Below are positions 46,380 to 56,780 of a stretch of DNA of 64,000 bases, one piece after another (position 1 is the stretch's first letter; every line of letters begins with the position of its first letter). The notes under the pieces were generated by a model. The model was not told where the DNA came from. It saw nothing but the letters and a program-made list of their open reading frames with translations, and ran no database searches. A program made the position numbers and the translations under genes. This DNA comes from Rotaria sp. Silwood1 (lineage: Eukaryota > Rotifera > Eurotatoria > Philodinida > Philodinidae), in the NCBI GenBank assembly GCA_905250075.1, contig CAJNOP010000086.1:124001-188000 (forward strand), in the 5' to 3' direction.

Positions 46380-47460
46380 ATTCCTTATAAAAATTATTAC
46401 GTTTTAATTTTTTGACCATCCATTTCGTTTGTGTAGGCAATTTGCTTAATAAACCAATTGTTTATATTGAATTGGAATGAGTTACATCTAGTAGTATTAG
46501 ATTCGGTGAAATTGATAGTAGTTTGGAATAAAGTACCATATCTGATTAAACAAAACTTTACGTAATATTTGGAAGTAATGTATCAGCGAGTATAATCAAT
46601 AATGAGAGTTTACTATGATTATCATGCTGATCCAGATAGAGTACTGACTGGCTTGTTTTTTAGCCAATGTACTCTCATTTTAGGACGCAACACACTAGCG
46701 ATCATTGCTAGATAATCTTTAGTTACGGCTGTAGTCAGTAGTGAACAAGCTGATGAATACAATATCTCCATTGAACAAATAAAAGATCTTAGATATAGTA
46801 AATTAGTCTTTAAAATCTCATGTAATCCAACAGCAACACATTTGTCAATACAATTAATAACTAATTTGAGTGACTTTAATTACTTTTTGAATAGAAATGT
46901 ACTTAACAATGGTTGCTAATTAAACTGATCTATAGATAAATTTATTTCTGCTGCATTACACATAATTTCAAATAAATAATAGATATCATTGGTAGTCTTT
47001 AAATTTTCCAACGTTAATTTTTTATTCTTGGTAAATGTAAATTAAAGCCTTTTACGGTATGTATATCATGAAGGTAATAGGTGCTAGTGATAGTGTTATA
47101 TCACCACTCAATTTTAAATGAAGACTACTAAATGATAGAAACTGTTTTAAGTATAGACATTAAAAAGTTCATTCGTTTTAGTAGTTTGTCATTCTCTTGA
47201 AAAAAGTTCCGGTGATGTGCACATTTTACGATTAAATAATGAATGTGATGGCCGGGAATAGGAAGCATTTACTGATAAAAATGAGAAAATAATTTGTATG
47301 ACAGATCACTTACATTAATAATCGCCGCAAAAGATTTAATTAGTTTTTAAAAACATAAATTTAGATTACTGAATGAATAAGGTACATCGTATTGATGCAA
47401 ATAAGTAAAAGTTAATAGCAATAACTCGTTGGATAACCGTTTTATATCGTAAAAGATAAT
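46380..47460 (-). pseudogene. second F-box/leucine-rich-repeat relic
   Basis: Reading the minus strand from about 47445, RLSNELLLLTFTYLHQYDVP and YSFSNLNLCF give a clear F-box start, broken by a stop and followed by KLIKSFAAIINVSDL. Further down, in other frames, come LTLENLKTTNDIYYLFEIMC, LKSLKLVINCIDKCVAVGLH and EILKTNLLYLRSF, in one frame with two stops in about 110 codons. The last part (about 46380-46560) still shows LSISPNLILLDVTHSNSI. It is more decayed than its neighbour. The two relics lie tail to tail, about 120 bp apart. Confidence 0.6.
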
Positions 47461-47763
47461 GAAATTCTTACTTCTATGTAGTCGAAAGAAAGTTTGTATT
47501 CAATCAATTGATAGTAACTCGTCGATACACTCCAGAAATTATCATTATTATTCTGAAGCAGTATTGTAGATATGCATATATATATTCTTCTTAATATCAT
47601 CATTCTTAGTTGAACATTTGAAGTGATATTTCTGATTAAGTGAACAACTTGTTTCATTGAGCGAATCCTGTTTATCTTTACCATAATAAATGTCATCTCG
47701 GTAATGTGGTATGTTCAGCACTGTTCGATCTTTCAAAATGCAAATACGCATAAGCTCTATCAA

Positions 47764-48767
47764 ATTATAACGCCAATTCGCTTTAGAAATGAAAATGCGA
47801 TTGAGGGTGTGAGTGGGGGCATCTTCTCTTCATTCACATGTACAGTCACACCCACTCTAAGAGAGAATATAATGATTTTAAAGTAAATCAATAACGTTAT
47901 TACATACATGAGAAACAAACTGATATTTATTTTTTTATTAGCGAACTTTTCTGTTCTTTTATAAGTGTTTTTCTCTTGGATGTGGGTCTTCAGTTCATGA
48001 AAATGAGAAAACTTTTTGTTAAGTGTCACAAATTTTTGCTTTTTTCATAGGAATAATCAAAATAAATTCTATTATTTTGTTTTTTGATCCTACTAAGGAA
48101 TTTTGAGTTGTTCTAAATTAAGAAAAAATTCATGACCATTACGTGAAGATAATTTTTATTTATTACCGAAAAGAATAAATGGAAACTTTCTCGATTATCA
48201 AATCCGTTGCAAAAAGGCAAGTGTTTCATACTTAAGAGTTCGAAATATTGCAATTATTGACTGTTAAATAAACTAATTCCAAATATTGACTAAATACGAA
48301 TCAATCTTATTTTATGTAAAAAGCTTCTTTCCATTTCTTCACCCTTTCGTGGCTCTGTAAGGATTCCCACCAAATTTCATATTTTTCAAATGACTCACTT
48401 GGGATTTGACAGAGGAGAGTCGAATAGAACAGTTTTGACGACTCATGAAAAAATATCTATCCAAGTGTTTGTAACTAACACAAAATTAAGATTATAAATG
48501 CGTCGTTAAATTTTCATTAGTTACACTCAAATCTCTAATGTAATTCCGGGCAAAATGATGGCAGATGGGAGCCATGATTTACTATAATTATGTTTCAGAC
48601 TAGATAACGTTGCAATCTCTTATACAGAATGCAGGAACAAACTACTTTATTTCATATTTACTATATACTTTGTTAGAAAAACATATTGTAGATCAACGTA
48701 TGTGGAGGAAAAAAACAGAACTTTTAATAAATATTGTATTCATATTGTGTCTCGAAAGAGTTAGACG
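47764..48767. other. intergenic stretch upstream of the receptor gene
   Basis: The foldback at 47803-47857 lies at the left. The rest is AT-rich sequence with no supported exon. The receptor promoter should lie here; I see no clear core element. Confidence 0.4.
47803..47857. repeat. GT/CA-armed foldback, copy 7
   Basis: Left arm GAGGGTGTGAGTGGGGG; right arm TTCACATGTACAGTCACACC ending CACTC. The outer GAG and CTC pair. Confidence 0.6.
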
Positions 48768-51700
48768 ATGTTGTTCATCATTTATGTATTCTATTTCATT
48801 GTATTAAATAAAATAGTTGCATTTCCTCAAATTAATCTTGATCTCACCGATGGAATAAATGACAACGAAAGTAATATTGTTCTACAACATAATTGTCTTC
48901 ATGTTGCTGCTTGGATTGATGAAGAAAATGATCCTTATCAAATTATTTCTTATTGTATGAGTGAATGGTCCTCAAAATGGAATATTCGAACAACTTATCA
49001 AGATCAAAACTTTACTTTTGCTGAACTCTACAAGCTAAATATTACTAGTGAACAATTATATCTTTGGTCGGCACCAATGGATGTTGTTGAACATTATCAA
49101 TTTTATTTAAATCTACTGTTAACGTCAAACATATTATCGTCATCAATGGCAACACATATGTTCTATAATTGTACATCATTCAGATTTGGTCCATTGTGTC
49201 AATATTCATTAGATGCTTACAACTCTCATCATTTAACGTTAAACGAGATTATTCACGAATTTTATCGACACGAATATAAACCAACAACATTAACATGTTA
49301 CACTCATTTACAATGCAATCGTGGTTCAATATTTGCATGTCTGGACTGGAGTGAAATATGTGATGGTATCGTCGATTGTCAAAATGGAGTCGATGAAGAA
49401 TCTTGTTGGCAAATGGAAATAAATGAATGTGAAGATAATGAAGATCGATGCCTAAATGGACAATGCATACCTAAAACATTTTTTCATGATGATCCTAATG
49501 TTTTTGAATGTCTCGATCGATCAGACGAAAGGTTGTTTCAGCAACTATTATTTACAGATATTAGTGGTGAGCCTACATTTACAAAGGAAGATATTACATG
49601 TTCTAGACGTCATTCAATTTTCAATGTGAAGCTAACAAGTTCATGTGTGTTGACACGCACCAAATTACTAGAACTGTTCATGTTCTCTGAAAAACCAAAC
49701 ACAGTATCGAATGATTGTTGGTTAGCTGTTACGTGTCAGTTGGCTATTCAACATATATTATCTGATTTAAGATGTCGTGATCTTTCTTTCAAAAAAACGT
49801 GGACAGAAATAATTAACACGACATGTCCCGATATGCTGTACGTGCCAGCTAGTCCCGTTGCTTTTGGACATATGTACTTTCTATATACAAAAGAAAATAT
49901 GTTAAGATCTTATGTGAGAGTACCACCACCTCAATATGTCTGTTACAATGATAAACTTTGCAGTGGATTCCATTCGAATCAATCATTATTATCATTCAAT
50001 AATGGTATATGTCGTCGTCCCATAGATTTTCCATTAATTTTTAAGTCGTTCGGATCCAATAGAGGCAACTGGAACAGTATCTATGTCTTACCTCTATATG
50101 AACAACTTTATCGATGCAACACAGTCGTTCACAGTGGTTCTACAGATTGTAACAATTTGAACATGTATAGATGCGTCAATTCTTCAAAATGTATTTCTAA
50201 GCATCGCCTTTGTGATGGTATGAACGATTGCGATTATAAAGATGACGAACAATGTTCTTCAGTTAATGATTCTTGTTCAAAATATGAATTAAAAAACCTT
50301 TTCAAATGTACTACAAGAGATCTTTGTATTCATTGGACATCGATTGAAAATGGTTGGTGCGATTGTGGATATAATGAATACGGTTTCTGTGAGGATGAAG
50401 AACTAAATATTCACTATATCAAAAAACATATCTCATTTCCAATAATTTGTGATGGTTTTACAGAACTAATACCTGTTATTATAGATGGACGAAATGAAAC
50501 CGATGAAACTGAATGTGAATATTGGCAGTGTAATAACACTTATACTCGATGTAATGGATTTTGGAATTGTCTGAATGGAGCAGATGAAGTCGATTGTGAT
50601 CAATCACCTATTTTGAAATGTCCGCTTCATCATCACATCTGTGTCTCACCTGACACATACCAATTTATGTGTTTGCCTCTTACACAAGCCAATGATGGAA
50701 ATATTGATTGTCTTGGTGCTACTGATGAACCACAACTCTGTCGATCGAATAATCATGAACTGAGCAATGTTAACTTTCATTGCACCACTGGTGAATATGA
50801 ACATTGTACATCTTATGTATCTGTATGTTTCAATAGACAATGTACTTACAAAGATTATGATAAAATTTGTGACAATACTCTGAACAACAATAACTACTGT
50901 ACTATACGTAATGACAAATATATAACTGTTCGTTCTGATATTGCAAATTTCTTTTGTAAACGTCCAATCGATTTTGATAAATCACCCTATATATATTTTT
51001 CATTGGATAGAATTAACAACTCAATCGAACAAATAACGAAAAAAAACACAAAAATAATAAATTCATCTATTACTCAACAAAGCGTTATTCAACATCAACA
51101 ACATTGTCATCGTGGTCTTGTTGTTAGAGTTTGGCTAGATTATGAGGAGAACTTAACGACTGAAACATGTCTTTGTCCATCTAGTTACTATGGAGATATG
51201 TGTCAATATCAAAATCAACGTATTAGTCTCACGTTACAATTTCAAGCATATTCAGATTCTCGACGAACTCTATTTGCTGTTGTTGTCTCACTTATTGATG
51301 ATAGTGATGAACGACTCATTCATTCACATCAACAATTCAGTTATTTGTACGTACGAGATTGTAAAGTTAAATTCAATATGTATTTACTATACTCAACTCG
51401 ACCAAAAGATCAGAAAAAACATTATTCAATACATATTGATATCTATGAAAAAGTATCACTCGCATATCGACGAAGTTTTTTCATAGCACTTCAATTTCCT
51501 TTTCTACCTGTACATCGTGTCGCTGTACAACTCAATATACCACGCACAACTGATGATGTAGAACGTTGCTCAAATCAACCATGTGTTCATGGTCAATGTA
51601 TTAAATATTCTGATAATCCGAAAGGTATTACCTTTTGTCAATGTTATCAAGGATGGTCTGGACGATATTGTACTATCCCACATAACTGCACATGTTCGTC

Positions 51701-53537
51701 TGACTCATTATGTATTGGTATCTTAGCAAACAACCGATCTTTATGTGTTTGTCCTATGAATAAGTGGGGCTCTCGATGTTTATTACGAAGTACAATATGT
51801 CATTCTAATCAAAATATCACATGTTACAATGGTGGTCAATGTATGCCTACAGATGAGCATGTAGTATCGAACAAGAAATTCAAATGTATCTGTCAAAAAG
51901 GTTTCACTGGAGACAGATGTGAAATAGCTGATAATAAAATTATTCTATCATTTCATCGAGATATCATTTTATCAGATTCATTTCTTGTTCATTTCATTCA
52001 AGTAATTGATAATGCTCCACCTACAAATGGCAGTACTTTCAAAATGATTTCTATTAATCAAAAGACAATGATCATTCATTGGTCATATCCATTTCACATT
52101 GCTTTTATTCAACTTTTCAATAAAAATTACTACTTAATTACTATTCAAAAGAAATATCATCAATCGACAACTCTTGTTCGAGAAATTCAACCATCAGATC
52201 GTTGTCCACATCTAAATGAAGTATTGAATGAAACAATTGTTAAATTTCATCTTCTTCGTCGTATTAAATATTATCATTTGCCATGTCAAGGACATTCACC
52301 ACAATTGTCTTGTTTTTATGATGATAATCATTTTTGTTTATGTAACAATTATGGACAACAACGTGTAGCTAACTGTTTTGAATTTAATTGTATAAAGAAA
52401 TTCGATTGTTTTGGTCAAAGTAACTGTGAAAATGGAGCACAATGTTTACAAGATAGATCTACATGTCCACAAACGTCGGCATGTGTTTGTCTGACATGTT
52501 TTTATGGAAGACGCTGTCAATTTAGTTCAAATGGATTTGGTCTTTCACTTGATGCAATTTTAGGTTATCACATTCAACCACATATTGCCATTGGACATCA
52601 AACTTTTGTTGTAAAATTAAGTCTAGTATTGACGATTATTATGACTGTAGTAGGATTGATTAATAGTGCTCTACTGATGATTACAATGAATAATAATCAA
52701 TCACGTAAAAGTGGTTGTGGTATTTATCTAATAAGTACATCGATTACTAGTCTATTTACAATGATTATGTTTGCATTGAAATTTTCAATACTTATCATTG
52801 CACAAATGACATATAGTATTAATCATTTATTTTTACAAATACAATGTACTTCAATAGATTTTTTACTAAGAATCGGTCTTAATATGGATCAATGGTTGTC
52901 TGCATGCATAGCTATAGAACGAACAGTTATCGCAATAAAAGGAATCAGTTTTGATAAGAAGAAAAGTAAACAAATAGCTAAATATATTATTCTTATTCTT
53001 CTAATTTTAAATATTAGTACGACTATTCATGATCCTATTCATCGACATTTAATAGATGATGATAATGATGATGATAATGAGAAAAGAATTTGGTGTATTG
53101 TTACTTATTCATCTAGTTTTCAAACGTTTAATACAGTGGTGAATATATTTCATTTTTTGACTCCATCTATTATTAATTTGATTTCGGGTTTGATCATTAT
53201 TAAAATTACTAGTCGACAGCGACAAGTTGTTCGACCTCATCAAAGCTATCAAAATGTGTTACATCAACAATTTCAAATACACATTCATCTACTGATTACT
53301 CCGATTGTTTTCGTGATGTTAGCTATTCCACGTTTGATTATTTCTCTCATATCACGTTGTATGAAATCAATTAATGATTCATGGTTATTTTTGATTGGAT
53401 ATTTTATTTCATTTATACCATCTATGCTTACTTTCGTTATCTTTGTTCTACCATCAAAATCATACAAACAAGACTTCATGAAGACTTATCAACGACATAA
53501 AAATGCAATACAAGCACGATTACATCTTGTTTCATAG
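48768..53537 (+). CDS. LDLR-A/EGF/7TM receptor, single exon, 1589 residues
   Basis: The ATG at 48768 opens a signal peptide (MLFIIYVFYFIVLNKIVAF). The long ectodomain has LDL-receptor class A-type modules at about 176-213 (ICDGIVDCQNGVDEESC) and 460-500 (LCDGMNDCDYKDDEQC). More diverged ones lie at about 220-254, 505-545, 560-615 and 620-660 (WNCLNGADEVDC). EGF-like modules follow at about 785-815, 933-965 (QPCVHGQC to CQCYQGWSGRYC), 1000-1053 (NGGQC to CICQKGFTGDRC) and 1225-1260. Seven membrane segments from about 1280 form a rhodopsin-like receptor: the third ends SACIAIERTVIA, where ER stands for the usual DRY, and the tail is short and basic. The architecture suggests a surface receptor sensing a large or lipoprotein-like ligand. 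It has no intron, frameshift or stop, which is notable at this length. Confidence 0.9.
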   Translation: MLFIIYVFYFIVLNKIVAFPQINLDLTDGINDNESNIVLQHNCLHVAAWIDEENDPYQIISYCMSEWSSKWNIRTTYQDQNFTFAELYKLNITSEQLYLWSAPMDVVEHYQFYLNLLLTSNILSSSMATHMFYNCTSFRFGPLCQYSLDAYNSHHLTLNEIIHEFYRHEYKPTTLTCYTHLQCNRGSIFACLDWSEICDGIVDCQNGVDEESCWQMEINECEDNEDRCLNGQCIPKTFFHDDPNVFECLDRSDERLFQQLLFTDISGEPTFTKEDITCSRRHSIFNVKLTSSCVLTRTKLLELFMFSEKPNTVSNDCWLAVTCQLAIQHILSDLRCRDLSFKKTWTEIINTTCPDMLYVPASPVAFGHMYFLYTKENMLRSYVRVPPPQYVCYNDKLCSGFHSNQSLLSFNNGICRRPIDFPLIFKSFGSNRGNWNSIYVLPLYEQLYRCNTVVHSGSTDCNNLNMYRCVNSSKCISKHRLCDGMNDCDYKDDEQCSSVNDSCSKYELKNLFKCTTRDLCIHWTSIENGWCDCGYNEYGFCEDEELNIHYIKKHISFPIICDGFTELIPVIIDGRNETDETECEYWQCNNTYTRCNGFWNCLNGADEVDCDQSPILKCPLHHHICVSPDTYQFMCLPLTQANDGNIDCLGATDEPQLCRSNNHELSNVNFHCTTGEYEHCTSYVSVCFNRQCTYKDYDKICDNTLNNNNYCTIRNDKYITVRSDIANFFCKRPIDFDKSPYIYFSLDRINNSIEQITKKNTKIINSSITQQSVIQHQQHCHRGLVVRVWLDYEENLTTETCLCPSSYYGDMCQYQNQRISLTLQFQAYSDSRRTLFAVVVSLIDDSDERLIHSHQQFSYLYVRDCKVKFNMYLLYSTRPKDQKKHYSIHIDIYEKVSLAYRRSFFIALQFPFLPVHRVAVQLNIPRTTDDVERCSNQPCVHGQCIKYSDNPKGITFCQCYQGWSGRYCTIPHNCTCSSDSLCIGILANNRSLCVCPMNKWGSRCLLRSTICHSNQNITCYNGGQCMPTDEHVVSNKKFKCICQKGFTGDRCEIADNKIILSFHRDIILSDSFLVHFIQVIDNAPPTNGSTFKMISINQKTMIIHWSYPFHIAFIQLFNKNYYLITIQKKYHQSTTLVREIQPSDRCPHLNEVLNETIVKFHLLRRIKYYHLPCQGHSPQLSCFYDDNHFCLCNNYGQQRVANCFEFNCIKKFDCFGQSNCENGAQCLQDRSTCPQTSACVCLTCFYGRRCQFSSNGFGLSLDAILGYHIQPHIAIGHQTFVVKLSLVLTIIMTVVGLINSALLMITMNNNQSRKSGCGIYLISTSITSLFTMIMFALKFSILIIAQMTYSINHLFLQIQCTSIDFLLRIGLNMDQWLSACIAIERTVIAIKGISFDKKKSKQIAKYIILILLILNISTTIHDPIHRHLIDDDNDDDNEKRIWCIVTYSSSFQTFNTVVNIFHFLTPSIINLISGLIIIKITSRQRQVVRPHQSYQNVLHQQFQIHIHLLITPIVFVMLAIPRLIISLISRCMKSINDSWLFLIGYFISFIPSMLTFVIFVLPSKSYKQDFMKTYQRHKNAIQARLHLVS

Positions 53538-54954
53538 ATATTTAGAAGAAAACTATAACGATTCCTTCACCTTATCCAGAGAATAAAATAAACTATGAAA
53601 TAGATGTGTAAATTCAAGAGTATCATTTTAGTGTTATAAAACATACCAATTTACATGATGTTTGAATATGTATAAACTGTCGCAGCTGTTCAGAAAAAAT
53701 ACCTAATTATTTAAGAGAGCTTTCATGACTCGATCGAGTATCACTCTAATATATGAAGCACGCGATAAAATTTGTTTTTCAAGCGCTTTGTACACCTATT
53801 CAACATAGCAATGTCTAAAACGATCAACTCTAAAATTCTAGGTCTTAATACCCTTCCTATAAAAAGTTAGCCAATACCACATTTTAGCATTATAACACCT
53901 TTTTGAAGAAAAAACAAGAAAAAGGATGTGGGTATTTGTGTGGATTTAATACTTTGTCAACACATCCACACCCACCCCTTCATATATTTTATATTGTATA
54001 GACGTTACCCTCATTACTCAAGCAAGGCTTCCAATTTTCCTTTTACAGGGGATACTACTGTTATTAGCACTGATATTCCATATAATCTCTCAGAAATCTT
54101 TAGCGTTCGGTAGTGACGGTTTTCTCAGTGCATCCGTGCGAGAGTCTTCAACGTGTTCCTACAACCCGATACTAGTCTATTACTTTGCTCAACTAGAAAA
54201 ATTGAAAAAAAAAAGATGCTCGTATCAGTAGAAAACAACGAAGCTGATGCAGCAATTATCTTCAATATATGACAGAAACAAAATAAAAACATTCATACCA
54301 TTGTCTCTGCATTTGTCAAACGCGATTCTATTACAACCATACCCATAGAAAATAATGTGACATGTATCGTAAAACATGATACATCGTGCATAGCATTCCG
54401 ATGGAACATATGTATGAACGATAGACAACGTCAGTTTTGTTGTGACACATTTGACACATTCATAAAGTGTGAAATGAACTGGATCTCGTATATAGGTACT
54501 CGATATGGATCTTTTTATTATAAAGTTTTTACACGGGGAAGTTCCGGAGATTTAAATATAACTCTACCTGGTTTCTTCCAACTAAAAACAGTCTACTATT
54601 AGTGCCTTGTAAAACTGCTTACTAATCATTCAATTTGTTAATAAAAAATCAAGATCCGTCGTTTATCAAGCTCTTGAATTTATGTTCCTTGAAAGGGATT
54701 CATCATTTCCTAGGGCAGCTTTTATTGACAAAAGAAGACAGTTTCTACATCGAATAAAATTTTAAATGGCCAAAGACATTTTGGAAAATTGTCAGATGGT
54801 GACCTCAAATCCCGAAAGCTTGTTCACGATCTTTATTATTTAATGACAAAAATTAGCGCAATATCAAAATCAAGTATAAAAAATATGCAGTAAAATATTC
54901 TTTCATTATATATGCGAACGAATAGAAACAAATTTATAGGATTGTTTGTTTTGA
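53538..54954. other. intergenic stretch after the receptor gene
   Basis: It holds the foldback at 53922-53980 and a small open frame at 54357-54602 (+, 81 residues, reading HDTSCIAFRWNICM). That frame lacks a recognisable family or splice context. I call no gene here. Confidence 0.4.
53922..53980. repeat. GT/CA-armed foldback, copy 8
   Basis: Left arm AAGGATGTGGGTATTTGTGT; right arm ACACATCCACACCCACCCC ending TT. The outer AAGG and CCTT pair. Confidence 0.65.
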
Positions 54955-56095
54955 TCGATGATCAATTGATGTGTATAATAATCGATTAATCACTCTCGAT
55001 GTGATGCAGAAATGTATGATATATCTAAACCAGATAAATATGAATAGATTCGTCGTTCTATTTATTCATCACAACCAGATGTTATTTCATCAAAAACGAA
55101 ACAATTTATCGTTTTTGTATTCAATACTAATAATGCACTAGCAATTATTAAACGTTGTTATTCACCGATTGAAAGAATATGTGACCATGAATGCTCAGAT
55201 AAATCAAGTGAATAACGATCTATAAGATATACAAGATCAACAATCAGCAAGATATTACGAATTTTTATATCATCGTATATGAGATTTTCGAAACCTTTTG
55301 ATTGAGACAAGTACGATAATTGTTGACGTAATGTACTCTCAATTAAATGTAGTCATTGAGGAAGAAAAATAGTTGAATCACATGAAAGGAATTGACTGCA
55401 TGAATCAGAAGTGGATGATAGATTATGTTGTAATCCAGAAATTAAGCGTAAAAGACTAGATTTTCCGCATCCACTTGGTCCACTTATAAATAGAGTAGAT
55501 TTTATTTGCAAAGAAAATGTTAATGAACGAATGAAGACATTCTGTGCAATGATATTTGAAGGAAGGCGTATATCAATATTTCGAAGTATTATAACTTGAT
55601 TAGTCGGTATTTGAATTATCCATATGTTTACTAGTATTTAATTCATTAGGTCGTTCATGACTATGAATGTCGATTGTGGTCTTAAGCTGTTCTGAAAATT
55701 ATAGAAACTGTAAAAGATATATACAAATGAATTATATACTTACCAACATTTTCTACTATCCGCAATCCAACAGTCCACAATTGAGATAATGATTGTCCAT
55801 AAAAATTCATAGTGGTAAGAGTGTTGTTCAAATATTCATTAAATACACTCATTGTTAAAATTGCACCGACTTGAGAAGCAGTTATATTTTTGGTTAAATG
55901 AAAATAAATAATTGCAGGAATACAATAAATAATAATGGTTGCTGCCCAGTTTCCTAAGACACTAACTCCAACTAGAGTAAACCATAGAAATAACCAGCAT
56001 GTCGTTGAGAGTTTACTGACGAATCTAATGGAGATCTTAAATATTTTTCTTCAACATGGAGAACACTTTCATCTGACAAGACAATCTGTTCCGCT
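54955..56095 (-). pseudogene. ABC transporter (ABCD-like half transporter), decayed
   Basis: On the minus strand a membrane-domain exon reads WLFLWFTLVGVSVLGNWAAT, IIIYCIPAIIYFHL and SLSQLWTVGLRIVENV, ending at a GTAAGT donor near 55744. A second block, after a frameshift, reads VIILRNIDIRLPSNIIAQNV and the Walker A GPSGCGKSSLLRLISGL (about 55450-55490). Then come a signature region HILSIGE(stop)QRLIIASAL and a Walker B-like FVFDEITSGCDE, ending YTHQLIID near 54960. At least four in-frame stops and one shift are visible. The spacing and wording of the nucleotide-binding domain resemble the peroxisomal/lysosomal ABCD type more than other ABC families. The N-terminal half is missing or unreadable. 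Confidence 0.75.
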
Positions 56096-56340
56096 TCCCA
56101 GTCAGACAAGACTCTTAAAAAAACGCGTTAAAACACGTTAGAATTTCGTTAAAACGGCGTTTTAACGATAGTGCACCGTTAATACGGCGTTTTTACGATT
56201 TCTTGAACGCGTTACCACATCTAAACATTAAAATATGTAGATTTTTCTGTGGATTTGCGCGTTTTTACCCGTTTACAACTAGTATTTTACGCGTTTTTTC
56301 ACCTACTTTTCTTAACGGATTTTCTTGAGTATAACATTCA
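56096..56340. repeat. ACGCGTT / CGTTTTAACG-rich patch
   Basis: This short region repeats CpG-containing palindromic words: AACGCGTT, AAAACGGCGTTTTAACG, AATACGGCGTTTTTACG and TTTACGCG. It directly borders the 5' side of the ABC transporter relic and may be the insertion that cut it. I cannot fix its ends. Confidence 0.4.
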
Positions 56341-56562
56341 CTCGTTAATTCTGCTTTTTTCTGAAGTAATTAAGCACATTTTAGCTGGTTTTTGTATTGA
56401 TGAGATTGAAAGCTTCTGCTTATGTCACTTCAACAAGTGGCAATTATATACTATGAAATGCAAAAATGCCAGTATAATTCTTTTTTCTAAAAAAATAACC
56501 TGCTAGAAAACTGATCACTCAAATATATGATATGTTATGAATTATTTACACATGGGTTGTTT

Positions 56563-56780
56563 TTATCTTTTTTTTGTCTGTGCACAAGTGTTCAAAGCAG
56601 CTTTTAAATTAGTTATTTTAGATGATAAATGTTTGTTTTGCTTTTCTAATTCTCGATATTTATCTGAACCTAGAATATTCGCCGTATGTATTCAAAACAA
56701 CAGTGTTTGTTGATGGTCGATTTTCACGTGTTTGAATATTTCTATCACGTAATCGAATAACTGAGCGGTCAATGTCAAAA
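56563..56780 (-). pseudogene. possible C-terminal exon relic with a coiled-coil tail
   Basis: After an acceptor-like TTTCTTTAG on the minus strand, a frame reads DIDRSVIRLRDRNIQTRENR, then PSTNTVVLNT. After a shift of one base near 56680, a second frame reads NILGSDKYRELEKQNKHLSS, then KITNLKAALNTC, ending at TAA 56563. The second part looks like a short coiled coil. I do not recognise the family, and the upstream exons are not apparent. Confidence 0.35.

Noticed and set aside
54357-54602. An 81-codon open frame with several Cys residues
   Set aside because: No family recognised. It also overlaps an opposite-strand frame of similar quality.
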